Positions 26,257-33,963 of a stretch of DNA of 64,000 nt are shown here, in pieces. Position 1 is the first letter of the stretch, and every line of letters begins with the position of its first letter. A program made the position numbers and the translations under genes. This stretch comes from Acidobacteriota bacterium (GTDB lineage Bacteria; Acidobacteriota; Terriglobia; UBA7540), in assembly GCA_004298155.1 (NCBI GenBank), contig SCRD01000018.1, forward strand, positions 62,001-126,000, read 5' to 3'. The notes under the pieces were generated by a model, which made no database searches, had not been told where the DNA came from, and saw only the letters and a program-made list of their open reading frames with translations.

Positions 26257-27014
26257 TGCCCTCTTTCAAGAGTCGTTCTCGTTTTGTTGCAACCCGGCAA
26301 CTTCTGCTTCCCATCACCGAGCACGAATCCCCCGAGTTCGTTTTTGCCCGCGTGTTCCGCCGTCTGGGCATCCGGCGATCCGTGCCGGATTTCCATATCG
26401 AGTACCGCCCGTTTTCAGGCTTGCGCAGCATTATAGCGCTGCAGGGAAACAGTGCCCGTGTGCGCATCTCAGACATTCTTCGAGAGGCGCCGCTTATCGT
26501 GCTCGAAGCGCTTGCAGAGATCCTCCTTACCCAGCTTTTTAGAACACAGGCCTCTGAAGAAGCCCGGGAATGTTACATGGCGTACGTCTATGACCCTGCC
26601 GTGCGCCGCCGCGTGGACGAGGCCCGGCGCTCACGGGGGCGTGTTCACTTGCTTCCGGCACGTGGCAGTTATTATGATCTAGCGGAGATTTTTGCGCGCC
26701 TGAACCACCGTTTGTTCAATGATGAGCTTTCCCCCTGCCGGATTGGATGGAGCCCTCGGCCCTCGCGCAGCGTCCTCGGCCGCTACGACCCGGCTCACCA
26801 CACCATCACCATCAGCAGGAGCCTGGACTCGGAATCAATTCCGCTTGAAATTGTCGAATATCTGGTTTTTCATGAGATGTTGCACATTCGAATTCCGCTG
26901 GAACGGCGCGGCTCGCGCCGGATTATCCATCCGCGGGCATTTCGCGAAGCGGAAAAAGCGTTTCCGAATTACAGGCAGGTTCGTGATCGGCTGAAAAAGA
27001 TCTTCTTGCCATAA
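26256..27014 (+). CDS. SprT/YgjP-like zinc metallopeptidase
   Basis: 252-aa cytosolic protein with the zincin motif HEMLH (in VEYLVFHEMLHIRIP) and a third ligand His in RIIHPRAFREAEKAFPNY, the arrangement of the YgjP/SprT-like (DUF45, M48-related) group. The N-terminal half is basic and lacks a recognised motif. Its start codon overlaps the stop of the preceding exported-protein gene. The cellular role of bacterial SprT-like proteins is not settled; the eukaryotic relatives cut DNA-protein crosslinks, so the nearness to uvrA may be meaningful, but this is inference. Confidence 0.83.
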   Translation: MPSFKSRSRFVATRQLLLPITEHESPEFVFARVFRRLGIRRSVPDFHIEYRPFSGLRSIIALQGNSARVRISDILREAPLIVLEALAEILLTQLFRTQASEEARECYMAYVYDPAVRRRVDEARRSRGRVHLLPARGSYYDLAEIFARLNHRLFNDELSPCRIGWSPRPSRSVLGRYDPAHHTITISRSLDSESIPLEIVEYLVFHEMLHIRIPLERRGSRRIIHPRAFREAEKAFPNYRQVRDRLKKIFLP

Positions 27015-27103
27015 GCCGACGTCGCATTGCAGGAATTTATTGACGCGGGGCCCTGCCATTTTCTTGAGGGCTGTAAGCCAAAATTGAAAGCGGAGGATGT
27101 CCG

Positions 27104-29092
27104 ATGGGGAAGGGAATGCGCACTGTCATCAACATGGTTTGTCTTGGGGGTGTTTTGCTGTTGGCATCAAACGGGCTTGCAGCATCTCCTCTTACGGTAA
27201 CTTCACCCGACGGGAACCTCTCCGTTACGTTTGAAGGGAAGTCAAACCCTCAACCCTATCTTCCTGGCCAGCGCGCTTACTATCGTGTTTCCTTCAAAGG
27301 CGAGACAGTCCTTAATGACTCGCCACTGGGACTTGACTTCAAAGGCCGCCCCGCGCTGGACCATGGCTTTGAAGTCGTCGGGTCCCAACGCGCTTCGCAT
27401 GACAACACATGGCGGAATGCCTTCGGATCAATTCGCAACGTTCGTGACCATTACAATCAGCTCACCGTCTCCTTGCGCGAGCGCGAGGCGCCCCGCCGCC
27501 GGCTGGACCTGGTGTTTCGCGCCTACGATTCAGGAATTGCCTTCCGCTATTTTTTGCCCCGTCAGGAAGGACTGGCCAATTTCACGTTGTCTTCCGAAAA
27601 CACGGGCTTTTATTTTCCCGGGAACCCTTCCGCGTTTGCGCTCAATCTCGGCAGTTATACGACAAGTTATGAAAGCGAGTTTCAGCCTGTCAAGGTGGAC
27701 GAAATCAAGCCCACGTCGATTATCGGGATTCCCTTGCTGGTCCATGTGAACGACGGCCTGTGGGCAGCTATTCTTGAAGCAGACCTGGACGACTACGCTG
27801 GCTTATACCTCGGCGGTGTACGCGGCTTTCCGGGAGCGCTCATGAGCAAACTGTCGCCTTTGCCGGGCCACTCCGACGAAGCGGTCATTGCTTCTACGCC
27901 CAAAGCCACGCCGTGGAATGTTCTGCTGGTTAACTCGCAGCCCGGCGGCCTGATAGAGTCCGACAGCCTTATTCTGGATTTGAATCCCCCCTCCGCACTT
28001 ACAGATACTTCGTGGATCAAACCGGGCAAGGCCGCCTGGGACTGGTGGTCCGGCAGCTATGCCAGTGGAGTCAATTTCAAGCCCGGCATGAACACGGCTA
28101 CCATGGAGCACTACGTCGATTTCGCCTCAAAATCCCGTTTTGCCTATATGTTGATTGACGCCGGATGGTCGCCAGAAGATGATATCACCCGCACCGTGCC
28201 ATCAATCGATATGCCCGCAATTATTGCGTACGCGAAGAAGCGCGGCGTTCGAATTCTTCTCTGGATACAGTGGAAGGCGGTCGATAAGCAGATGAGCCAG
28301 GCGTTTCCGCTATTTGAGAAATGGGGTGTGGCGGGTGTGAAGATTGACTATATGGACCGCAATGACCAGGAGATGGTGAATTTCTATCGTCGTACGGTTA
28401 AAGCTGCTGCCGAACACCATCTGGCAGTGGACTTCCACGGTGCGTATCCGCCTGCGGGGCTGCGGCGGACCTACCCCAATCTCCTTACTCGTGAAGGGGT
28501 AATGGGAATGGAATACAACAAATGGAGCCGCCGCGAAACACCAGAACACCTTGTGACCATTCCTTTTACCCGGATGCTTGCCGGCCCGATGGATTACACC
28601 CCCGGATGTTTTAACAATGCGACACGCGAACAGTTCGAGCCCCGGCAGATCCAGCCGATGTGCCAGGGGACACGCGCAAATCAACTGGCTATGTATGCTG
28701 TTTACCTGAGCCCGCTGGAGATGGTTTCAGATTATCCTGAAGATTATCTCGGACAGCCGGGTTTTGAATTTCTGGAAAAAGCTCCGACAGTTTGGGACGA
28801 TACCCGTGTCCTGAACGGCGAGCCTTCAGAATACGTCACCATTGCGAGGCGTCACGGTGAGGAATGGTTCCTGGGCAGTATGACCAACTGGACGTCCCGT
28901 GACCTGACCGTTCCGCTCAGTTTTCTTGGTTCGGGCGAGTGGAAGGCAAAGATCTTTGCTGACGGGCCCAACGCCAACCAGAACGCGAAAGATTTGAGCA
29001 TCCAGACAAAGCAAGTAACTGCCGGTGATACCCTTCCCCTGCACCTTGCCTCAGGGGGCGGGGCGGCGGTGATCTTCTCTCAAGCCATGTGA
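27104..29092 (+). CDS. Glycoside hydrolase family 97 (retaining type)
   Basis: 662-aa secreted alpha-glycosidase with a signal peptide ending GLAAS and a ribosome site GGAGG 7 bases before the ATG. N-terminal beta-super-sandwich, central TIM barrel (AWDWWSG, FAYMLIDAGWSPEDDI) and C-terminal beta domain, as in GH97. The barrel holds Asp415 in GVKIDYMDRND and Glu470 in GMEYNKWS. An Asp nucleophile at this site marks the retaining alpha-galactosidase-like branch of GH97; the inverting SusB-type branch uses two Glu bases. Substrate probably alpha-linked galactosides or similar. It stands alone in its transcription unit. Confidence 0.92.
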   Translation: MGKGMRTVINMVCLGGVLLLASNGLAASPLTVTSPDGNLSVTFEGKSNPQPYLPGQRAYYRVSFKGETVLNDSPLGLDFKGRPALDHGFEVVGSQRASHDNTWRNAFGSIRNVRDHYNQLTVSLREREAPRRRLDLVFRAYDSGIAFRYFLPRQEGLANFTLSSENTGFYFPGNPSAFALNLGSYTTSYESEFQPVKVDEIKPTSIIGIPLLVHVNDGLWAAILEADLDDYAGLYLGGVRGFPGALMSKLSPLPGHSDEAVIASTPKATPWNVLLVNSQPGGLIESDSLILDLNPPSALTDTSWIKPGKAAWDWWSGSYASGVNFKPGMNTATMEHYVDFASKSRFAYMLIDAGWSPEDDITRTVPSIDMPAIIAYAKKRGVRILLWIQWKAVDKQMSQAFPLFEKWGVAGVKIDYMDRNDQEMVNFYRRTVKAAAEHHLAVDFHGAYPPAGLRRTYPNLLTREGVMGMEYNKWSRRETPEHLVTIPFTRMLAGPMDYTPGCFNNATREQFEPRQIQPMCQGTRANQLAMYAVYLSPLEMVSDYPEDYLGQPGFEFLEKAPTVWDDTRVLNGEPSEYVTIARRHGEEWFLGSMTNWTSRDLTVPLSFLGSGEWKAKIFADGPNANQNAKDLSIQTKQVTAGDTLPLHLASGGGAAVIFSQAM

Positions 29093-29115
29093 CGATGGGT
29101 GAGTAACCAGGAAGA

Positions 29116-29143
29116 TGGGAGGGCTGTTATTGATTCCCTCCCA
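29116..29143. terminator. Convergent hairpin terminator
   Basis: TGGGAGGG and CCCTCCCA form an 8-bp stem around a 12-base loop, 24 bases after the GH97 stop and 24 bases before the convergent OB-fold gene end. It is placed to serve both genes. No long T-run is present on either side. Confidence 0.55.
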
Positions 29144-29166
29144 CCATATTCTTGAACACAAACGGA

Positions 29167-29601
29167 TCAGCGACGCCAGCCGCGTGACCATTTTGGAATA
29201 CCTTGGGCGTCGCGCAAAGCAAGAGTTTTGTCACCCTTCTTGACCTCGCGTGCAATCAACGCTTCCGAGCCTCCGAAGTCGGCTGTTGCACCTGTCACTT
29301 CGATCTCATCACCCTTTACAAAACTAAATCCTTTTTCTTTCAAAAAGGATGCCGGGCCCAGGTGAACATCGAGAGTTTTACTTTCTGTTTTCAGCGTCAG
29401 GTGGGTACCGTTCCAGCCGTGACGCCCGGTAACAGTCTTGATTTCCTCGACGGTGCCCCTAACTGTCGTTTCGTTTGCAGGATTATACAATCTGGCCCGT
29501 TGGCCGGGCCCCGGTCCCTGTTGCGCATAGGCAAATGGGAGAAGCAGCATGCTGATGAACGTCAGCAATGCTGCCAGACTTAGTCGGTTGAAATTTCTCA
29601 T
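29167..29601 (-). CDS. Secreted OB-fold (DUF5666-like) protein
   Basis: 144-aa exported protein: signal peptide (LSLAALLTFISMLLLPFAYAQ) then one small beta-barrel: TTVRGTVEEIKTV, HLTLKTESKTLDVHLGP, FVKGDEIEVTGATAD, EALIAREVKKGD. This is the pattern of exported bacterial OB-fold / DUF5666 proteins. The start is the ATG at 29601, 7 bases after AGGAGG; an ATG six bases earlier is too close to the ribosome site. It is the second gene of a pair with the Gln/Arg-rich coiled-coil gene. Ligand unknown. Confidence 0.82.
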   Translation of the reverse strand: MRNFNRLSLAALLTFISMLLLPFAYAQQGPGPGQRARLYNPANETTVRGTVEEIKTVTGRHGWNGTHLTLKTESKTLDVHLGPASFLKEKGFSFVKGDEIEVTGATADFGGSEALIAREVKKGDKTLALRDAQGIPKWSRGWRR

Positions 29602-29627
29602 CCTCATTCCTCCTTCACGGTATGTGT

Positions 29628-30242
29628 TCAGGCGCCCGCGCCCATGTCGCTCTGCATTTTGCGATACTGCTTCTGCCACTCTTTCATGGATTGCTCCATG
29701 TCACGGGCACGCTCGCGGACAAGTTTGGCGTCCGGGTTGTTCTGGGCCAGTTCAGCGTCCACCTGCTGAAGTTGTGTGTTCACTCTCTCGCGGATCTGGT
29801 CCATGTTCTGGATGCGGTTCTGCAACGCCTCCCTCTGTTCTGTGGAAAGTCCGGTCATCAGTTGCGCATGTTCCTGCTGCATGGTCTCGAGTCGTTGGCG
29901 AATTTGATCGCGCTGTTGTCTCGCCTGGTCCGCATTGAATTGTGGTGCGCGGGCATCGCGTGCCATCTCACGAGCCTGTGTTCGGATCTGATCTGCCGTC
30001 TGGTCGCATGTTCGAAGGCGATCACGCTGCTGGTCGGTGGCCCGGATGCGGTCGCGGTCCTGCTGCCGGATCACCTGTCCCGCAGCTGATCCCACCTGCC
30101 TGCCCTGCTGCTGTCCCTGGCCCATGGTGGTTCGCGGGCCTTGTGCGGCACCTCGTTGTCCACCGCCACTGCGGCCTTGCGCGGGCAGGAAGGTTGCGCA
30201 GAATGCCATCGCTACCACGATCGAAAGGATAGTCTTTCTCAT
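29628..30242 (-). CDS. Exported Gln/Arg-rich coiled-coil protein
   Basis: 204-aa exported protein with a signal peptide (MRKTILSIVVAMAFCATFLPAQG). After a Gly/Gln-rich stretch the remainder is a long amphipathic helix very rich in Gln, Arg, Asp and Met (QQDRDRIRATDQQRDRLR and further). This resembles periplasmic metal- or stress-related helical proteins such as the CpxP/Spy group in composition, but the LTxxQ motifs are not clear. It lies 26 bases upstream of the OB-fold gene. A NarL-type palindrome is found 85 bases before its start. Confidence 0.75.
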   Translation of the reverse strand: MRKTILSIVVAMAFCATFLPAQGRSGGGQRGAAQGPRTTMGQGQQQGRQVGSAAGQVIRQQDRDRIRATDQQRDRLRTCDQTADQIRTQAREMARDARAPQFNADQARQQRDQIRQRLETMQQEHAQLMTGLSTEQREALQNRIQNMDQIRERVNTQLQQVDAELAQNNPDAKLVRERARDMEQSMKEWQKQYRKMQSDMGAGA

Positions 30243-30326
30243 GACGTTTTCCTCCGTTCAATAGATTCTGCTTTACTCTCCTTTCTTAGATGCTAGCCAG
30301 AAACCAACGGTGAAATCCGTGATGCC

Positions 30327-30341
30327 TACCACTGAGTGGTA
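30327..30341. promoter_or_regulatory. TACCACT-G-AGTGGTA dyad, possible LuxR/NarL-type operator
   Basis: Perfect 7-bp inverted repeat around a single G. Each half matches the TACYYMT heptamer recognised by NarL/FixJ-class response regulators. It sits 85 bases upstream of the minus-strand Gln/Arg-rich gene, a usual place for an activator site. No NarL-class regulator is encoded in the window. Confidence 0.35.
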
Positions 30342-30493
30342 TGATGTATGGTACATGGCTTGTTTCCCTTGCTTTGCAACGGAGGGTATCTGGAGCTGCG
30401 CAATGTGCAAACAGTTTCACAGGAATGGTTGGTCTGGAAATCCAGGTCTTCACCCGATGGACTTTGCCGCTCTTATGCTCTAAATAGTAGGTA

Positions 30494-30592
30494 GCCCGAG
30501 CTAGCGAGAGGCGGGAGCGACACGTATTGCGTGGGGTGCGGTTTAGAAGCCGAATATTCGACGCTGGCTAGCCCCTGCCTCCCGCATCGGGC
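30494..30592 (+). ncRNA. Candidate structured 5' leader
   Basis: GCCCGA at 30494 can pair with TCGGGC at 30587, and GCGGGAG at 30511 with CTCCCGC at 30579, giving two nested helices. The enclosed part holds a perfect palindrome CGAATATTCG (30551-30560) and a GCTAGC copy that offers an alternative pairing with GCTAGC at 30500. It ends about 55 bases before the likely TTG start of the receiver gene. It could be a regulatory leader, a repeat or chance pairing. Confidence 0.25.
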
Positions 30593-30647
30593 ACAGAAGG
30601 AACCGATTGACGGGACTCCGGCCTCGGGGGCCGGGGAGGGGGAATCC

Positions 30648-31055
30648 TTGAAGGACAAGGGCTTCGCTCTGATGGTTCACGACCGCGCTGATCCGTTTCA
30701 GGCGCTCAAGCCGGTGCTCAGGTGTCTGGGCGTTGATACCTTCAGTGTCAGTAACTGTGTAGATGCGGTCCATCTGCTTGAGCAGACCCATCCTCACCTG
30801 CTCTTTACGGATACGCAGCTCCCTGACGGTACGTGGATTGACCTGGTCAACCTCGCAGACGGCACCGCCGTTCCTGCGTGCGTAATTCTGGTTGGACAAT
30901 CGAAGGACCCGGAGCTGTTCCAGTCAGCACTCAATAACGGTGCTTTCGATTTCATTTCTCCCCCATTCGACCCCGACACCATCTCTCAAATCCTCAGTCG
31001 GGCTATGGCTCTTGTCCGTAACCGCCGTGAGCAACTCTCCCGCGCCGCTGCCTAG
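30648..31055 (+). CDS. Degenerate receiver-domain protein
   Basis: About 135 aa from TTG at 30648, which follows a GGAGGG run by 7-8 bases; an ATG at 30531 adds a non-conserved stretch that overlaps the possible leader. The fold of a CheY-like receiver is clear: phospho-acceptor Asp in HLLFTDTQLPDG and a strand/turn at VILVGQSKD. The first acidic pair is weak (VHDRAD) and the conserved Lys near the end is Ser (FISPPF instead of KPF). There is no output domain. It may be a phosphorylation-impaired or phosphate-sink receiver. No kinase gene is adjacent. Confidence 0.72.
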   Translation: MKDKGFALMVHDRADPFQALKPVLRCLGVDTFSVSNCVDAVHLLEQTHPHLLFTDTQLPDGTWIDLVNLADGTAVPACVILVGQSKDPELFQSALNNGAFDFISPPFDPDTISQILSRAMALVRNRREQLSRAAA

Positions 31056-31222
31056 TAAAGTTCCCACACGCTCTCTATCCATCAAGAGCAGTAATTTCTA
31101 CGCCCATCGACATGTTTTTGCACAGCTGTGACGTTTGACGCCGCTGCTACTTCCTCACTGGAAACCCAGAGAGGCCAGCGAGCCGGCCTCCCTGTTAATT
31201 CTTGATCCGCCTTGCGCTCGCT

Positions 31223-31567
31223 TCAGGCTTCGGCCTCTTCAATTTCGCTCACATGAATGGTCATGCTCTCTTCGTCCAGGGTGCCGGTGACTTTGACATT
31301 CTTTCCATCGAAGCCCTTGGCTTTCTCCTGATCGTCGAGCTGATAAGTCTTACCGTCTTCGCCATGGAGGGTGAATTTTCCATCCTGGTTCATGATTTGT
31401 CCAGTGAAGGTCTTGTTCTCAGTCTCCTGCGCAGCAGGCTCCGCAGGCTCATCCTGTTGCGCAATCAGCACGGCGCTGTGACTCACAGCGTGTGCCTTCG
31501 CAATCGGAACTGCCCACGCGACGGTACCTAACACAACCAATGTCACAAACAGATTGGCTTTTTTCAT
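31223..31567 (-). CDS. Secreted DUF5818-like protein
   Basis: 114-aa exported protein. Signal peptide from the ATG at 31567 (MKKANLFVTLVVLGTVAWA), preceded by AGGAGG at 10 bases; a longer open frame upstream has no signal and no ribosome site. The mature part is acidic, with one beta-barrel of the DUF5818 kind: KTFTGQIMNQDGKFTLHGEDG, TYQLDDQEKAKGFDGKNVKVTGTLD, MTIHVSEIEE. It is an acidobacterial exported family with no known role. Confidence 0.8.
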   Translation of the reverse strand: MKKANLFVTLVVLGTVAWAVPIAKAHAVSHSAVLIAQQDEPAEPAAQETENKTFTGQIMNQDGKFTLHGEDGKTYQLDDQEKAKGFDGKNVKVTGTLDEESMTIHVSEIEEAEA

Positions 31568-31911
31568 CTCTTGAATTCCTCCTGCGCTTGCGTCCTGTCT
31601 TGTGCATTGCCCCACTTCAGTTTCTTCCCAGAAACATGATTGGACCATAGCGCTGCACATTAGACGGAAAGCAGGAGCCAAGGTTAGCTGCAGTTTTGCA
31701 AAATCTTTCAATTAGTGGGAAATCAACCACTTTCATGCTCGAAGGCGGAGGGTAATAAAGCTGCTGTGGAATCAGTTGGGTACAAATTTCAATTGAAAGG
31801 GATTACAGGCGGGGTGACCATTGGGTGGCCCGGCCAGGTTGCTGACGGCCCAGGCCGGGCTTAAGCTGTTCATCCTTTTATTCCAAAATGGCTCAAGGCT
31901 GCCTTTTCAGA
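31568..31911. other. 344-base intergenic region with a strong hairpin
   Basis: Between the aldose epimerase stop and the DUF5818-like start, both minus. An 8-bp GC-only stem, GCCCGGCC / GGCCGGGC at 31828-31860 with a 17-base loop, lies about 50 bases after the epimerase stop and probably ends that transcript. An AGTGG...CCACT near-dyad is present around 31714-31731. No gene is evident. Confidence 0.5.
31828..31860 (-). terminator. GC-rich hairpin after galM
   Basis: Perfect GCCCGGCC / GGCCGGGC stem, loop of 17 bases, placed about 50 bases past the aldose epimerase stop codon. No U-tract follows in the minus direction, so termination may be Rho-assisted. Confidence 0.5.
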
Positions 31912-33105
31912 CTATTGGCTGCTTATTGTGAACTTAAAGACGGTAACCTGGTTAAAGGTTTGTCCCGATTTAAGTTCGGTTGTGGGGAAATCCGGGTGGT
32001 TCGGCGAATCTGGATAGTGCTGAGTTTCCAGGCAGAATGCTGAACGGCTGCCATATGCCTTGCCTCCCTTTCCGCGGACCGATCCGTCGAGGAAATTGCC
32101 ACTGTAGAACTGCACGCCGGGTTCCGTGGTGTATACCTCCAGTTCGCGGCCCGATCCGGGATCGTAGGCGCGAGCCGCCAGCTCGAGTCCAGGGCAATTG
32201 CGGTCAATGATGTAGTTAATGTCATACCCTTTCCCGATCTTCAGTTGCTGGTTGTCCTCGTTGATGTGCGCTCCAATCGGTGTGGGCTTACGGAAGTCAA
32301 AAGGAGTCCCGGCGACATCCGCAATCTTTCCGGTTGGGATCTGGTTCGCGTCAACCGGTGTAATTTTGCTGGAATTAATCATTAAAATCTGCTTCAGGAT
32401 GTCTCCATTTCCTTCGCCAGCCAGATTGAAGTAGGAGTGGTTGGTCAGGTTGATGACCGTGTCCTTGTCGGTCGTCGCGCTATAGTTGATCTTTAGAGAG
32501 TTGTCTTTTGTCAGGGTATAGACGACTTTCGCCTGCATATTGCCTGGGTAGCCTTCTTCACCATCCTTACTCGAGTAAGTCATTACCAGCGAAGGCTCTT
32601 CACCCCGGACTTCTTCCGCGGCCCAGAACTGTTTGTCAAAACCCTTGATACCTCCGTGGAGGCTGTTGGGACCATTGTTGACGGGCAGGTGGTAGACTTT
32701 TCCGTCCAGGGCAAATTTGGCGCCGCCTATCCGGTTTGCATAGCGGCCAACCAGGGCGCCGAAATAGGTGTTGTACTTCATGTAGTCCGGGAGGTTATCA
32801 AAACCGAGCACCACGTCGGCCATCATCCCGTTCCGGTCGGGCGCCAGGATCGAGACGATCCTTGCGCCGTAATTTGTGATAGCCACCTGCATACCGTTGC
32901 TGTTCGTCAGCGTATAGAGATGAACTTCCTGTCCGTCAGGCATTTTTCCAAACACGCTCCTTTGGATTCCAGTTTCGTGACTTTCAGTCTCAGTTGCCGG
33001 CTGCTTTCCGGGAGTGCAAGCGCCGGTTACGGTTAATAGAACTACGAGTAAACCTATCAGTCCAGGAAGCCCCTTCGTGGCGTTCCCTCTAATGTTGCTT
33101 GTCAT
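31912..33105 (-). CDS. galM: Aldose 1-epimerase (mutarotase), lipoprotein-like
   Basis: 397-aa GalM-family mutarotase converting alpha- and beta-anomers of hexoses. The N-terminus has a hydrophobic segment ending LLTVTGACTPG, a lipoprotein signal, so it acts in the periplasm or on the outer membrane. Family landmarks: GARIVSILAPDRNG, GRYANRIGGAKF, the catalytic His in NLTNHSYFNLAG, the Asp in KGYDINYI and the catalytic Glu in TTEPGVQFYSGN. Length is slightly above cytosolic GalM because of the signal and linker. It stands alone, and may convert sugars released by exported glycosidases such as the GH97 enzyme before uptake. Confidence 0.94.
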   Translation of the reverse strand: MTSNIRGNATKGLPGLIGLLVVLLTVTGACTPGKQPATETESHETGIQRSVFGKMPDGQEVHLYTLTNSNGMQVAITNYGARIVSILAPDRNGMMADVVLGFDNLPDYMKYNTYFGALVGRYANRIGGAKFALDGKVYHLPVNNGPNSLHGGIKGFDKQFWAAEEVRGEEPSLVMTYSSKDGEEGYPGNMQAKVVYTLTKDNSLKINYSATTDKDTVINLTNHSYFNLAGEGNGDILKQILMINSSKITPVDANQIPTGKIADVAGTPFDFRKPTPIGAHINEDNQQLKIGKGYDINYIIDRNCPGLELAARAYDPGSGRELEVYTTEPGVQFYSGNFLDGSVRGKGGKAYGSRSAFCLETQHYPDSPNHPDFPTTELKSGQTFNQVTVFKFTISSQ

Positions 33106-33378
33106 AAATTATTGATTAGACCTCCGAAGGTAAGTCAGACCGCCCGGCATTCTGGACACCTTGCAAACCGGTTATTCGACCGAACAGCATAACATCTCGG
33201 ATGACGCTTTGGAACACCAAGTGTCTTATTTCTGAAATTCCTATTAAGGCAATATGCTTCGCCTGGCTTCCGGAAACACTGCTAAGCAAGTGATGCGCGT
33301 ACCCCTTGACTTGCACTTCGAGGGCGGATAGCATTGAGAAATCGAGATAAAAATTCTTGCTCAAGGAGGACAGGACTT

Positions 33379-33660
33379 ATGTGGGGCAAAATCACCTTCA
33401 CTGGTAAAGCAGTTTTACTGGGCATGGCGCTGGCGCTGTGCCTGGGATTCACGCAAATTGGAAGCGCGCTTCCAGGCGCGGCCCAGGCCGCCAACGCCAA
33501 AAAGACTGTCTACGTCTGCGCGTGTGCGGGAACGAAATCCTGCCCGTGCATGGCCATGTCAAAGAAGGAAGGCAAGTGTCCGTGCGGGACGGACGCGATG
33601 AAGGAAGTCCCTGCCCACGGCTCATGGGCAAAGGCGAACCGCAAGGCGCTGATGGAATAG
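33379..33660 (+). CDS. Small exported Cys-rich protein
   Basis: 93-aa protein with a ribosome site AAGGAGGA 8 bases before the ATG and a signal sequence (LLGMALALCLGF...AAQAAN). The mature part has six cysteines in three CxC pairs: VCACAGTKSCPCM then EGKCPCG, spaced CxC-x5-CxC-x9-CxC. This would suit binding a soft metal ion (Cu, Zn) or an Fe-S-like site outside the cell. The upstream in-frame ATG at 33334 lacks a ribosome site. It is single and divergent from galM. No known family was recognised. Confidence 0.75.
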   Translation: MWGKITFTGKAVLLGMALALCLGFTQIGSALPGAAQAANAKKTVYVCACAGTKSCPCMAMSKKEGKCPCGTDAMKEVPAHGSWAKANRKALME

Positions 33661-33804
33661 CATCGCACTGCCTGGGTTTCAGTGTCGAGCGTGGACTGAG
33701 CGGTTTTCGCGCTTTCGCGGCACACTCAGTAGCAGCGCAAAGCTGACTCGGCTGCGCGCTGGCGGCCAAGCCTGACAGATGGAATGTCAATGCTCTCACG
33801 GTTT

Positions 33805-33834
33805 CGGAAGGCGACAGATTCCTGTCGCTTTCCG
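33805..33834 (+). terminator. Hairpin downstream of the Cys-rich gene
   Basis: CGGAAGGCGACAG pairs with CTGTCGCTTTCCG around an ATTC tetraloop, 13 bp with one G-T pair. It lies 145 bases past the stop. The distance is long for a terminator, so an RNA-stability function is also possible. Confidence 0.5.
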
Positions 33835-33892
33835 TGACCGCACGGCTTTGGCTGTTCTCTCTTTTAAAAACAGTTTCTGACCCCAAATGCAG

Positions 33893-33938
33893 CAAAGGGC
33901 CTGCTGCGCCGTCTTGGCGAATAGCACCAGGCCCTTTG
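33893..33938 (-). terminator. Hairpin downstream of the amidohydrolase gene
   Basis: Perfect 11-bp stem CAAAGGGCCTG / CAGGCCCTTTG with an inner CGCC/GGCG helix in its 24-base loop, 25 bases past the amidohydrolase stop. A/T-rich bases flank it on both sides, so it may work in both directions. Confidence 0.6.
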
Positions 33939-33963
33939 TTGTACTGTTTTCCTGATCGCTTGC

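Larger units (their letters stand above)
30243..30647. other. 405-base divergent intergenic region with dyad and structured leader
   Basis: It holds the promoter of the minus-strand exported-protein operon and the leader of the plus-strand receiver protein. Two elements stand out and are listed apart: a TACCACT dyad at 30327-30341 and a long imperfectly paired segment at 30494-30592. The rest shows nothing recognisable. Confidence 0.5.
33661..33963. other. 303-base intergenic region with two terminator-like hairpins
   Basis: Between the Cys-rich gene (plus) and the convergent amidohydrolase (minus). It holds hairpins at 33805-33834 and 33893-33938, listed separately. No gene. Confidence 0.6.
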
